The notes: a model not told the origin generated them from the sequence alone. A stretch of 64,000 nucleotides of DNA from Blasia pusilla (GCA_050084515.1 CM114272.1:11098001-11162000); one strand, 5' to 3'. Counted from the stretch's first letter, positions 47,700 through 60,803 are shown. Numbers and translations are program-made.

Positions 47700-48440
47700 A
47701 GGGCACATATATGTTGCGAGTATAAGAGGATGGTAGAGTGCATGTAGTGCCTCATCCTTTGTAGAGAGCACGTTTGGTGCGTCATGCCCACGAGGAGTTG
47801 GGTCATTTTCGAGTGAAGCAGATGTACAGCTTGCTCCACATTCAGTATTGGTGGCGAGGCATGCAGACTAATGTTTAGTAGTTTGTTGCCAAATGCATGG
47901 TATGTGATCGAGTCCGAGTATCGTTCAATGCTTTGACTCCACTTTTCCATCCACTTCCAATCATGGGTTTAGGTTATAGATGGAGTTTGGATTTTGCAAG
48001 ACCTTTGAGGGAGTAGCGTATGCCTTCCTAGATCGAGTATTGAGTCATTACGGCGCACCAGTTGAGGTGTTGACAGACCAGGGTACGGAGTTTCGAGGGG
48101 AGTTTCAAGCCTTGTGTGATCACGCATTGATCGACCACCGCACTACTTTGCGAGATCATCCTGAGGCGGATGGACTAGCGGAGCGAGTTATGCACACGAT
48201 GAAGAGAGGACTACGCAAGTGTGGCTTGCAGAGAGGACTGCTGAATCTGTATCCCATCGCCAACCACGGCAATTGGGACCTTCAATTGCCGTGGTTGGCG
48301 ATGGGATACAGATTCAGCAGGCAGGCATCCTTAGCGTCTTTCTCACTATACTTGTTGCTTATGGCCGAGAGCCAGATTTACCTATGGCCATTCGTCGAGA
48401 TGTTGGTGAGGTGTTGAACCTTGATGACCCTGATGTGTCT
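47700..48440 (+). pseudogene. Integrase remnant (zinc-binding and catalytic core)
   Basis: HAHEELGHF plus KCMVCD form the HHCC zinc-binding domain. SLDFARPL holds the first core Asp, VLTDQGTEF the second, and HPEADGLAERVMHTMKRGLRKCG the Glu. Sequence between the first core block and AYAFLDRVLSHYGAP is much shorter than usual, indicating a deletion near 48000. Two adjacent TAG codons at 47876-47881 interrupt the zinc domain. Family resemblance ends near 48440. Confidence 0.8.
48238..48320. repeat. Perfect 38-bp inverted repeat with 7-nt loop inside the integrase
   Basis: The left arm 48238-48275 is the exact reverse complement of the right arm 48283-48320; the loop is ggacctt. The right arm codes the normal integrase segment, so the left arm is the inverted copy. 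Nothing else in the element is this well preserved as a pair, so the event is recent relative to the decay or has been kept identical. Confidence 0.97.
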
Positions 48441-50170
48441 CCAATGCGGATAGAATCCAATTCCCAAATCATACATCCCGCCCTAATATGTTCCCGCTAC
48501 TCCACACCCATCCAATTTAGTCTAGAGTAATGGAACATGAGCACGAGTTCCATTCATCGGACTCTAATCGTGGTGAAATCTAGTTCCCAAATTTTGCTTC
48601 CCGCCCAAAAAAATACTAGATTATAATTTATGCATGTGCATAGCATGGGAAATCTTTCTAGTGTTGTAGGAAATCAAAAGCTAAGATCCAAATAAGCGCC
48701 AAAATAAGGAGTTTATTCTTCCTCTCACACTCTCATAATACCACTCTTCTTCAAGGAACTTGATGTTTCCTCTCCTAATTTTTTTTCTTGTAAAGGTATT
48801 TTTAAGTATCTCCCATTTGCCTTCTTGCAACATATTAGATTCTAAAAGAGTTGCGAAAACTTTACGCAAGTGCTTCATCTTCACTCCTACCACAATAAGG
48901 ATTTTTTTTAATAAACAAAGAATCTATATTTATTTTGACAGTGCGTACCAAAATTTATGCAATCTCTTGATAATTTTTCTTTGAGGGGGCGATTTCTTCT
49001 CTCCTAGATTTTTTTCTCCCCTATGAGGATATTTTTGCAACCAGCTTGATTCCTTTCGGATTCTAAAAAGTTACACTTATTCAATGTTAGTGAATGAGGA
49101 TTTCTATTCTTCTCATAATTTGTCACTAATGTTTTGCAATATGTTGATAATTTTTGGAAGATGCATTCCATGCCTCTACAAGTAGAATATTCTTGTTCAT
49201 ATTATAGTTTATAAAAGAAAAATATTGTTCATTACTATAATATCTCATAGCCAACTTTATGTAACATATCATAGTATGATAGGTTGCTTTCTATGAATCC
49301 CAAAAATACATATGCTTCTACAAGTACTTTTGATTTTATAGAGCTGCTTTGACAAGAATGTTTGTTAACTCCTTTGCATATTTTCTTTGTGAAGGTTTCT
49401 CAATAATCCATTAGATTTTGACATCTTGCAAATACTCAAGGATTTTGTCCTTCAATGAGACATGTTATTGAATCTAGAATAGATTTTTTGGGGAAAATTT
49501 CCAACAATTGCTCTGCAACCTGTCAGATGGAAAGATTGACAATCATCATTGAGATTGTACTTAGGATACCCTAAAATGCACAATATCTAATCCATAAATT
49601 GAGCACAATGTTTACATGACGCCAGCATATATGCTGGACATCTTAGCCATCAATCCACTTGTCCTACAGATATTGTCCATTATGGATTCACAACTTGGAA
49701 TTGAGAGGAAATATACTCGGTTTCATATCAATTTTTTCCAAGTGACCTTCCTTTCAGACAACCCTCTTGTAGGTTGGAATATGCAAGACCCTAGGTCAGC
49801 GGACACACAATTTTTATACAGACAGGTGAAGGATCTCTTTCACATAAACTTGCAGATAAAGATCTGCACACATTACACGACTCTTATTGAGCTATCTAGC
49901 CCAACATGAGTTTTGTTGTGCTCTCGTCACATTCTGTCGATACAATTCTAAGCGCCTCCCAATAGAAGGATATAGTGACACATAGCATGTGCTTTGATCC
50001 ATACATTGTGGAATTAGACATGTTGCAAGATATTCAGTATTCCTTACCAGTGCAAAGAAGGAAGTCTTATGACATATACAACAATAGTAGTGTATTTCTA
50101 TGAGACAATAGCTAATGTAGGGAAAAATTCTTGAGTGACGTTCGTGGAATCTCAAGTGATTGTAAATTGT
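48440..50170. other. AT-rich junction between the Gypsy and Helitron relics
   Basis: Two similar blocks ((c/t)(c/a)(a/g)ttcccaaat..tt/ca.cttcccgccc-like, near 48459 and 48580) flank a short stretch and might be element ends. A 97-codon frame at 49616-49909 has no recognised match and could be Helitron 5' sequence. Confidence 0.35.
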
Positions 50171-51230
50171 AAATTGAGACAAGCCTCTTCTTGTTCTCGT
50201 TTCCTTACTTTAGGGGGTTTTACTTGAGAAATACCTCCTTTGCTGACTACGTCAAAGCTTGAATGAAAGAGTTTGTTTGGTGTATTCACGTTGAATAAAC
50301 CATACTCCCCTATCATGTATCAATTGAGACACTAAATTGCATTTGCGACATCTATATGTAGTTATATTCTTGGTAGGGAACTAGATAACCTTAGACGGGA
50401 GCACTCTGACTTGCTTGAAGGGAACTTATATGGCCATCGATCAAAATATAGTATCAATGCACATATTCCAAGAAACCTAGCGTGGCACAAGTGACACCTA
50501 AAGGATCTAAAGCCATGGTTAGAAAGTGGGGAATGCCAGATTTTTTTCTCACATTAACATATGATGAGGTGTTTGAGACTAGGCGGATGGAAATAGAAGA
50601 TTTATCACCTCATTCAGATGGAGAGATGCCCTTGCTAAGTGTGCAATGTTATTTCACACTCGTCTTCAATTCTTCCTACACAAACATATTTTTGATGGCC
50701 AAAACATTTTAGGGCATGTGCTAGACTACCTGATCAAATATGAGTTCCAGGGTTGTGGGAGCTTGGATTGCCATATAATATCATGGTTGAACTGTCAAGA
50801 TGTGCAAAACGTTACCTCCGAAATCTGTTGTTATATTCCCCATATTGATTCCATGTCACCATATATTGGAATGACGTCTGCTACTGTCTTGTTACACAAA
50901 TATGTTGTGAGTAAATGGATTCATGTGTGTTAGAAAGATGTGTGTCTGGTAAGTCGTACTTCATCCAATGCTTCCTACTACCGATTTGGTTTCCCAACAC
51001 TTGTAAATTATGAATTTGAGCCAACCATAGATTCACAGACTTCAAGGTGGAGCTTTTATCGGCCTAGACACGAACATCACAATGTTGTTCCCTACCACTC
51101 GATGGTCCTTTTGTTATGGGGAGTGCACATGAACCGTCAACGTGTAACAAAATGTGGAATGGTCATTCTACTTGCTGAATTATGCCCTGAAATTTGAACC
51201 CTTAGATGTGCTCGATATCAATACCGAGAA
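50170..51230 (+). pseudogene. Helitron Rep (HUH nuclease) remnant
   Basis: Segments resembling the Helitron-like N domain appear in order: a block around SFADYVKA, then AMVRKWGMPDFFLTLTYDE, LFHTRLQFFLHKHIFDGQNILGHVLDYL, KYEFQGCGSLDCHII, and RRPRHEHHNVVPY-like with LLLLWGVHMNRQRV. They lie in at least two frames (change near 50.64 kb) with stops. In the HUH box the first His codon is GAT (Asp, 50766-50768) while the second (50772-50774) is kept. Rep nicks and joins DNA in rolling-circle transposition. Confidence 0.65.
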
Positions 51231-52049
51231 TGTTAGATTTTTGGGTTTGGAGGGACAAGACGAGATAAACTTGCACTTAATATGAGGGGTTGTGCTTAGT
51301 AGAAGTGTGTTTTCTATTGCGGCGGCATTGATGGCACTTCAAATCCCAATAGTTTAGAGGTCGGCCACTGTAGAATACATAGACTCTAGTCCGGTATGGA
51401 GCGCACACTCCTTTGTAAAAACTCAACACCTACATGTATCCACCTAACAATTCTGTATTGCAGCCGGCCACTCTCCCTATCTGATTTGATATTTTTCCAT
51501 TATTGGGAGAACCATCAGCTTTTAGGCAATCCAATCTTGAGTGTGTTAAGCAGAAGCCCTGACCTTTGATTCTCGAAAGATGTAATAACGATGTTATGAA
51601 GTGTAAGATGAAACATATTGATAGATTATTTGGTGTTGACTTAATTGGAAACTATGTCTATAGGACGGACCGTCTTGTGAGGTTGAGCGAGTATCATGTA
51701 CTGCACCAATGGAATGAGTTCTTTTACACTTGTTTCTTAAAGCGAATCAACTTCAAATGTGAATCACAAGTCATGAGTTGTGAATCCTCAAAGTGGACAT
51801 ACTTACACGAATATATCCATAGATGCTTCTTCCTCACTCAGACGTGGATCATAGATAAAATCAAAAGGCATGTATCCAACAATATGTGGAGTTAGATACA
51901 TACTTCTGAAATCTTCTCCAAAGTGATGGCTATCCTTGATTCCTACCTTTAATTTGACATCGAGATTCTCCCTCTCTTATATCACTCTGTAGATATTCTG
52001 AATGTGCATAGTCCCACACAGTTGCCCAACAAGAGTCCATAAACATTTA

Positions 52050-53185
52050 ACATCGACGAACAAAATGCTAAACAAGAATAACTCTTTCACGTGCTCAAAA
52101 CAAAAACATCTTGTCTAATATTCCTTATTGGACCACCTGGATGTGGAAAAGGTGGTCCAATGGGAAGAACATCTGGGTGGTCTTTATATTCTTCATATAT
52201 AAGTATTGGGAATTGACAAGCATACACACTATGATCACAACAACGACCGAAATTGCTGCAACACTTCTATACAACCATGCAACTACAATGCATGCTACCT
52301 TTGCTATACCATTGAGAGGGGAACTACCAACAATGCATGCAACTTCAGATCAATACATTAGACTTAAGAAAGCCCAGGTTGTAGTTATAGACGAGCACTA
52401 TATGCTCCATTGCTCATGCGTGTTCTCATCAAAGCTTATCATTTTAGTAGGTGATTTGTGTCAACTGCCACCTGTTTGTCGCCATGTGTCACAATCACTC
52501 TACCGCTTTTGTCACATAATGTGAGAAGTTTGATTTCTCTACTCCCACAAGACATGGAGGTGAATTGAGTTTCTTCAAATCCTATTGGCGATTCGAAAAG
52601 ACATTCCAAGTCAGCCGCAACTTGACTTATATCTCAAAGATTGCTTCATACATGATAATGGTGAAATGGATTTCATTGCTGATGATGTTCAAGTTATATA
52701 TACCCACCGCGATGATGTAAACATATTCATTTTGATTTCTTGGAGGTGGATCTTTCGCGAGTGAAAAATTCTTTGTGTGGTTGTTGCAACAGATGCCCCT
52801 ACTATTCCAGAACTTAAAGATTGCTGCTCAGATAATAAATTTTATTCATTGCTCTTGGCTGCAAAGTTCTTTTGACATCTAATATTGATCTCAAAAGGCA
52901 AGCAGTTATCGATCAATTGGCACTATTGTCAATTTCATGTTTAAGGATGATTTACTTACTATAGTACTTGTGAAGTTGCCATCAAATGGTGAAATCATTA
53001 AGGTAAGACGACCCAAATTTTGCACACTAATAAATGGACCAGGTCAAAAGTTTACTAAACAATCTTTTCCACTAGCGTTAGGTTATGCAATTATAAGACA
53101 CAAAAGTCAAAAACTACTTGTCAAAGAGGTTTTTGCACCTAGGTTGTTGTATGTCGTGTTTTCCACATCAAAGTTCAGATCTTAA
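52050..53185 (+). pseudogene. Helitron Pif1-like helicase remnant
   Basis: A Walker A box reads IFLIGPPGCGKG (52118-52153), with Gly in place of the usual Thr/Ser after GKx. In another frame LLYNHATTMHATFAIPL, VVVIDEHYMLH (Walker B, with the residue after DE changed to His) and LIILVGDLCQLPPVC follow. A third segment (52937-53185) ends with PLALGYAIIRHKSQ and APRLLYVVFS, the C-terminal Pif1 motifs. Several frameshifts are required, so the helicase is dead. It is downstream of Rep in the normal RepHel order. Confidence 0.7.
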
Positions 53186-53189
53186 ATGA

Positions 53190-56100
53190 AAATTCTATGT
53201 TGAATCAAACCTGCTGATTTTCAAGTGTTTGGACATAATGGTTCCATCATTTCATAACTTTAACTTAATTATGGAATCTTATTTGTATTGAGGAATGTCA
53301 TCTTATAAAAGTGTTTGAACACTTTTTGGGAAGGGACTTGCGGTCGTATAAGCTCCACATGATAGTTCTACCAAAATTCCAGCTACAACAAGTGATATTC
53401 AATAGAACCCAATTGTGTTGAGTGACGATAACGTCGACACAGATCTGTATGAAGATTGTCTAGAGAGCTTTGATTCTCAATTTGTACAGAAGATGCAACA
53501 AGCACAAGTACAATATTTGTTCCTACTTGTTGCTGTGAAATTTTTTGAAACAATGCTAACATGTTTGTGAATAGTTGCAAAATACACACATTGATTTTGC
53601 AAGAATGATACTAAAAGATATGCCAAAACTCCTAGAAGACAATCGTGTGCAACTTGTAGCCCTAATAGAATCACAACTCAAATATGTTAACAATCTTGGC
53701 CTCACCTTTGATCACTAGGACCACTTTACTACTAAACGCCAAATGAGCCGTATGATTGATGAGCGGAAAATGTGGGCATTTCGTGAAGTTAGAAAATAAC
53801 CACCTACCACAAGTACCTCATTTTTTTATTTCAAGTCCTTTATAGCTTTCGAATTGGCTTGTTTACACCATCCACACTAAAAAAGTGATATGATGTGCGC
53901 TGACCATGGCAATTGTATATTTATCACGTATTCAGAAAGAGCTTATGCAATATAGGGGGTTACCGTTTGATGAAGCTCACTAGGTCTCAAACTATAATTC
54001 AATACAAGCGCTCTAGTGGTGGTATATAGCCATATCAACTTCAAGAATTGCACGTCTTAAGACGATTATCACTTGACATTGTGATAGACCTTTTGTTTGC
54101 AAAAGCAGATCATTTACTATCAAGAATGAAATGTGCGATGGATAATATTTCCATCTCAAACTTTTCCACATTTCCAAATAGATCTTCACTTCATGAAAAT
54201 ACTCAGATGCAGCATATAAACTTGGAACCATCACTTGGAGGCAATAGTATGTCTATTGTGAAACAATATGGCATTAGTTCCTTTGTCGCTCCAACTGTCT
54301 ACCCCAATGGCACATTGCGCGAGTCATCCAATAAACGAAAATGTGTTTGATGCTGCAATTAGGTAACCAACTCTATATTCATCTATTTATATCAATGAAT
54401 ACTTTAGTATTCGTGCTCTGTGTTGGCTATACCTTGATGCTCAATAAATAACGATTTTGTACCTACTTCAATTATGGCATGCAAAAACAACATCCATATC
54501 ATTCCTATGATGCTTTATACAAAAAACCTTCCATACAATTTTGCAGATAACTTTTCTTCGATGTTCCCATGAGTTCTGATATCCCATGTACACTTGTATT
54601 GAATTAAGTCTAGTCATTTGATTGCATGTGGTGCCGTTGAGACTAGTCGATCTTCTAGTAAGCTTTTTTCGATAGTAGCTATTACTAAACTGCTTCACAA
54701 ATATTTGGCTATTAATCAAGATCTTTGTATGTTCGTCTTCATGCTTTACTCAAATCATTTTCACTCAATGTGTGTGTGTGTGCGCTTAGATACCCAACTG
54801 AGATCTACGTATGTTATCTGCACACCTTTTGGTTAAAATTTGTGTGTGAGCATCCTACTGATCTAGTCCATAGTGTTTGTTTACTGTTTCATTTTATTAT
54901 TTAAAATGCATCTTCATAAAATCTTACTCAACTTATTGTAGTTCGTAAGCTTTGTATACATCTCACTTTTTGATTTCATAACACTCTGCTGGTAATTGTA
55001 TCCTAACAACCTAACCAAATTGGTCATACTCCCACTATTTGTTTCTACTCAGTTGTATTGTGATTATTGCAATCACATTTCTTCTATCACTAAACGTGAC
55101 TTGGTATTGATTTTCTATCCCTTCATTCTATGATTTCTTTTTGGCACCATTGTACAATCACATAGAGAGTTCACACTAACAATGTCGATGGTTCAGCTAG
55201 AACATTTCAATCTCGACTTACTTAGTTCATTGTATAAGATTTACTATCTTCTGTGTTATTTTGCTACTCGCTAATCTCATTTGATGGTACCTGTGATGAT
55301 TTGTAGCAAATTCCATGTTGGCGAACAACCTTTGATCTCCCTTGCAATGATGATACAACTTTCAAACGAGCAAAAAGTAGGAGAAGAAGGTGACAATCAA
55401 TCCTTCACGAAAGGCACCTAGATGAGTTGAAAAATGATATGCTAGATATATAGAAGAAGACAACGTTGCAATTTATTTATATGAGACGACATTGTCTAAC
55501 ATTGAAGTTATGCGAGATAAGTACGATGACTCACAGAGTCAGCTTAAGATTGTTAACATGCTACTGAGGACCATTAGTGAAGATGAGGGATACAATGTTG
55601 ATATTATTCTACAGCTGAAGACCTCTTTGAAACAACTAAAGCTAGATGTGCGAGTGTTTCTTGATTATCTCACTTAGAAGTACGATAAAGATTTTGAGAC
55701 ACAAGAGAAAGTAAATACTTTACGTGCGACATGCAACAACCTCTAAGCTTTCTACGCAGCTCGTCTGACAACCTTATATCTCACTTTTTCTAGACTACGT
55801 TCTTACAAGATTATCTTCCGAACAACATTGTCTTGCAGTTGACACATATGAATAGCGCACATATGTTTATGCTCTTGTATGTGCAAGCTTAGCTACAAAA
55901 TAACCATGGATGGACTGTTGATGTTAGTGTTATTTGCTTTCGGCTTATATCACAATATATTTGTGTATTTAATATTGTTTCACATTCCTCCCTCATACCC
56001 TGAAGTTCTGAATTTTCCTGCCTTAATTTGTTGTGTTTATCTTTTCTGCTGCAGATATTTTCCTTTTCCCTCATGTATTGAAAAGTTATGAATTGTCATT

Positions 56101-58940
56101 TTTGTCGCACTTTGTGATTTCACATGAATGCAAATGGTTGAGTCAACACTGTTTTCCCATGCACAATATGACACTCCTGATAGAACAATTGTGCGAATAT
56201 TGCAATTTCTATGCTTTCTTAGTGTGCTAGGTATGTCTAAGTATTTTTTCTTGTTTCAAAAAGCAACTATCTCAGCATCACCCATGTTGCACGTACTCTG
56301 CCATAATCATTTTTGCTATCACTATGTTTCCAGTAGAGTTGGTTTTATCTTGAACTGACATCCTCAACATATAAAATCCACCAATACCACAGTCTCTTAT
56401 ATTCATGCTTGCTATTTGGGAGTAAGATCGTCCATCACATATTGTATTCCATATTAAGCTGAGGTACATGACCTCGAGTAACCAATTTCACAACATATCC
56501 ACACAACAATAAAATAATACAAACTTCCGTATTATTAAGGTTATATGAGCAAACTACTTGTTATCTACAAACTTCTTCGCGATCCCCTAGCCTGTACTAC
56601 AAGCAACCTGAGCCACTAAGAGTTGTTTCAGATTGCTGTAATATCGTTTCTTTACCACCCATACTGTCAAAAAGGGGGTCGCATACTTGTTTGAGTCATT
56701 TCATACAAAAGTCATTCATTGTCCGATACTTTTCTTGTAGTGAATATAGATTCTTGCATTAGTAAGATTCATCTCCTAGTTTACAGTGATAGGTCAAATT
56801 TTTTGACGAGTGATTATAAGGCAAAGCAGTCTTTGTTGAACATAAAATCATAGCCTGATAGTTCATTCTGAAACTTTTTACACAAAAATACCATACTAGA
56901 AGCGACGCCAAAACTTTGACATACATATTGCAATATAGTCTTAACTTTGGAATTCAATACATTGCTTGTTAAATATATTATTTGTTCCTTAGAGGATTGA
57001 ATGATCACATAACTATTTTCCAATCTAATTAACAACGAGGATTCTCTTGTTGGGGCTTCAAGTATAGATATCTTCACATGTAACAAGTCATATTTACTCT
57101 TTTTTTTCTTCTATGTGGATTTCTTAAAATCCCCTCAAAATACTCTCTTAATTGAATATAAAGTCTCTAATAAGTGAGTAAGTAAAGTTATAAAATGATG
57201 AAAATGGGATAGACTAATAATCTTGCAACTTCTTGAATGTCTTTGTACTATCAAAACTCAATCCATATTGTAGGTTGCTCTCTCTCGAAAAAAAAATTCT
57301 AACACCCTATACTAGGTACAACATTCCTCTCAAGCCAATCAACCAACTATTCATAAGTAGTATACTCATGTATCTTTAGTGAAATCAAAATCATTATCTC
57401 CAAGTGTATAGTATAAATAATAGAAACGTTCTTGTCTTATCAAGAGATTGAAGAGTTTTGGAATTTCTACACAAATAACTCTTGTCGTGCGAATCCACAT
57501 GGTCATACAACATACATCGCTGACATACCATACTCACATACATACATAACATAGACGAGAGCATCCACAAACACAAGTGTACCACAACTGAAATCCGTGA
57601 AAGACCTATTGTCATAAAACACGTATAGAATCACATACAGTCGAGCCAAACCCACTCCACGATGGGAGAATCTAGGTCGAAGCTTGAGGGAAGCACCATA
57701 GCCAAGAGCTCTACTCACTACCAAGGCTAACTCCCAACGCAACAGGCTCAACTCAAAGAACTGACTGTTCTTTAAGTGCACTCCACCTTATATCCTCCAA
57801 CCTAAGAGCGGGCCCTATGAAAAAGTCACCCTCAATTGAGTAACCCCCAACCCTATGTATGAAATCGCATCTCTACCTAGACACTGCCGCCCTACATAAG
57901 GTATGGCCTCTACTAGCACACTATACTCTACGACATAATCCGTATGGTCATGACATTCTTCCTAGCTATGGTTGAGTCTCTCTAATTGCATTTATGGCCA
58001 AGATTGACTCGAATGAGCTTCTTAGGCTACCATCGTGCTTAAATATAATTAGGAATATTCTTCCAAATCTTTCAATTCTCTTTGAGTAAGGATCCCAATC
58101 ATCTCATTCTAACTGGCTCCATCCACTACTCTAGCTAACTAATGTCTTTTTACAAAGTTTTCCTATACGACTCTCTTGAAGGATTCTCACTAATTATCCT
58201 CATTCTCGTTGTTCACTAAGTCCTCGTGAAGACAAATTGCCAATTCTTTGTCTTGGCATTGTGGGTCTTTGTTCGTAAAAAACCTTTGTAAAGATTGACA
58301 ATTGAGAGTCCTTATTCTTTTAATAAGGATTTTAAACCACACATTCTCTTCAAGACCAGTAAACACTTTATCTTCCTAAGATACCTACGACATGATTTCT
58401 TAACATCTAACTAGATATTCCATTAAACTAGCTCCAAAATCTTACAAGAAAATAATCGATAGGCACCATAAAGACGTACAATACATTTACAATTCAAGAT
58501 TCCTTTGAAGATGAGCGATTAATATGTAGGCTCTTGGCCAATAAAGAATTAACATATATTGCTATAAGTTTTTGGCTCATTATATGATATGAAGCCCCTA
58601 TGACTTATGGACATGGTTTTGAGGTGGTTATTCATGGCAGTGTAAGGATGATGACATTGATAACTAACTAGTTTGGACCCGTGATGCACAATCCTTGGGA
58701 CCATAAAAGAATGGTTAAGCCATCCTAAACGCTCGGTTCTGCCACGCGTCATACATTCAACTGTCGTCATTTGAAAAATACTCCTCAAATAATAGTATAG
58801 ATATGAGAGTACAACATTTGGAAGAACGTGCACATCTTCAAGAAGAATTTCTTTTCTAGTTGGTTATTGGAGATGGAAAACAAATGCATATTGACATATG
58901 TACATCTAGAGTTTGGAGATAATATTATTAAGTTATCGCA
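53190..58940. other. AT-rich region, no recognised gene
   Basis: Open frames (for example 54048-54350, 55492-55677 and 57503-57781) are short and unrecognised. The frame at 55492 has a coiled-coil-like composition but is only 61 codons. Part of this may be 3' Helitron sequence; I could not identify a CTRR-type end with a hairpin. Confidence 0.4.
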
Positions 58941-58944
58941 CGGT

Positions 58945-59130
58945 AACGATTATGAAAGTGTGTCTATTTTTTGTTGAAAAATAGCAAGATTCCTCAAAAA
59001 TTCGATCTTGGAGAATTTTGTGAGATCTTATTCATATAATCTAAAGGGATGATCACACAAAATTCTCCAAGATCTAGTTTTCAAGGAATCTTGCTATTTT
59101 TACAAAAAAAAGAAGACACATTGATAACAT
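58945..59130. repeat. Foldback element with about 65-70-bp imperfect arms
   Basis: The left arm contains gtgtgtct..., aaaaatagcaagattcct, gatcttggagaattttgtg. The right arm (from about 59050) is the reverse complement: cacaaaattctccaagatc, aaggaatcttgctattttt, agaagacacat. The central loop is about 20 bp. It resembles a small MITE. Confidence 0.85.
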
Positions 59131-59139
59131 CAATGTAGA

Positions 59140-60370
59140 ATTTTTGTCAAATCCAATAGATTGACAGTTTTCTTTCCATTTTTCAATGTTTTAATCCGTG
59201 ATTTAAAGATTGGATGAAGACATTTTTTCCAAATATATTTATGTTTATGTCTCCATTTGTGTATGATGTTTGTTGGAGTGTGACTATCTAATTGTTGACT
59301 CTGTACTGAACAAAGGAATGAATATATTTATCCAATGAAAGTCTTGAATATGTATTTGCATTGAGGATTGCCTTCACCTTCCATTGTCTTTGGAAGATTG
59401 TTATATTAATCATTATGCTTCGGAGAAATATGAATGGATGAGAAGGATAAGAAATACATACAATTGGTGGTTCATGGGTTTATGCAATACTAATAAGATG
59501 CATTTGCTATGCACAAGAATATACAATCTTCCTTTAACTTAGCTCTATTTTTTCTTACATTCTTCCTTTCTTAATTTAACTCCTTAAAATGACACATGTC
59601 AACATGAAATGAGTCATGAAAGAGAGGATGTCAATGGAAGGAGGAAAGATTCTAAACCCACCCGCTCTTAATAATATAGATGTCTCAGAGTAGAAGTCAT
59701 CATAGGGAGTATTATTGTAGATCGAATTTTTGCTCCACACGTCCCGTATCCCTCTAAATATTTAGAGGGATACGAGTTCCCCACGAGACTTGCTTTGCCT
59801 ATTACTATCAATAATTCTCACGGTAAAACCTTAAAAAAATTGGCATGTACTTACAAACATTGATATTTTTATGATCAAATATGTATACCTTTATCTAAGG
59901 TAGATTTTTGGCATTCAATTTACGAATTGAAATGACGTTCAAGATGATCAAAATATTTACCCATGCCATGCCATTTGTATATAAAGAAACTCTCTCATGA
60001 TTTTTATTCCATTTGGATTGGACAAGAATTTTCAATACAATCTTTAAAGAGAGAACAAAATTTTTATATCATTGTGCATAATATTAATTTGTTTACCTGG
60101 TACATTCTTACTAGTAGGTTATGCCTTAAAGAAAAACGTTTGGAATTTCATGCTCAATCTTTCACGGAATCCCCCTTTCAGGAAACGGGGAAGTGAGTTA
60201 AATACTATTTTAGGAAATGGGAAAGTTTGGTAAATATTGAATGGGAAATGAGTTTTAAGTCGGGGAGAGGGGTGCACGTTATCCATATTTTGAAGGGGTA
60301 TGGTTTCTTGACTTACAAATATGTGTGATGCATGGCTATGGGATGACCACATTAACATGATCGGGAAGAA
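59140..60370. other. AT-rich intergenic sequence with one perfect palindrome
   Basis: The only structured feature I see is the 30-bp palindrome at 59745-59774 (cgtatccctctaaat followed by its exact complement). Short frames at 59963-60358 are unrecognised. Confidence 0.5.
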
Positions 60371-60803
60371 GTTATTGCTCTAAAATTTGGACAACCAAGA
60401 AAGACTTACAATCAAAGAAAGAAAGTCTAGGATTCAAAAGGACAAAGTCGATACATATTCTCGTATCATGTCTTGTCTTGACCCAAAAGCTCACTAGTCT
60501 AGACCTGTGAACTTTCTGTAGGAGGTATGTTACCCTCCACGGTCTTAGCACTTTAAGCGGTAGACAAGCACAAAATTCAACCAGTCCTACGATCGGACTG
60601 CGATTGGAAGCTCTGTCGATGACTTGCGCGAGCAAAGAATGCCCAAGAAAACCAGGAAAACCGGAAGCGAAAAAAAGAAAAAAATCCAAAGAATCGAAGA
60701 GTGCAGAATGAAAACGGTACAAAGCAAAAGCCGACGGGACAGCGAGGGATCGATCGAAGAAGGGAAGGCAGAGCTCCAACATTATTGGGGGAGAAGACCT
60801 TAC

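Larger units (their letters stand above)
41839..48440 (+). mobile_element. Degenerate Ty3/Gypsy retrotransposon encoding a cytosine-5 DNA methyltransferase
   Basis: The order is gag with a zinc knuckle, aspartic protease, C5-methyltransferase, reverse transcriptase, RNase H, integrase zinc-binding domain, integrase core. RT before integrase places it in Ty3/Gypsy. The methyltransferase between protease and RT is an acquired domain. Many in-frame stops, at least three frameshifts, an internal integrase deletion, a palindromic insertion and loss of the 3' end and 3' LTR show that it is dead. The right boundary (about 48440) is where the integrase frame stops resembling the family. Confidence 0.85.

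Noticed and set aside
48459-48607. Paired ttcccaaat..cccgccc blocks as target-site duplications or LTR ends
   Set aside because: Similarity is partial and no matching 5' end was found for the Gypsy element.
55492-55677. 61-codon coiled-coil-like frame
   Set aside because: Too short and isolated in Helitron-flanking AT-rich DNA, with no start context or neighbours to support it.
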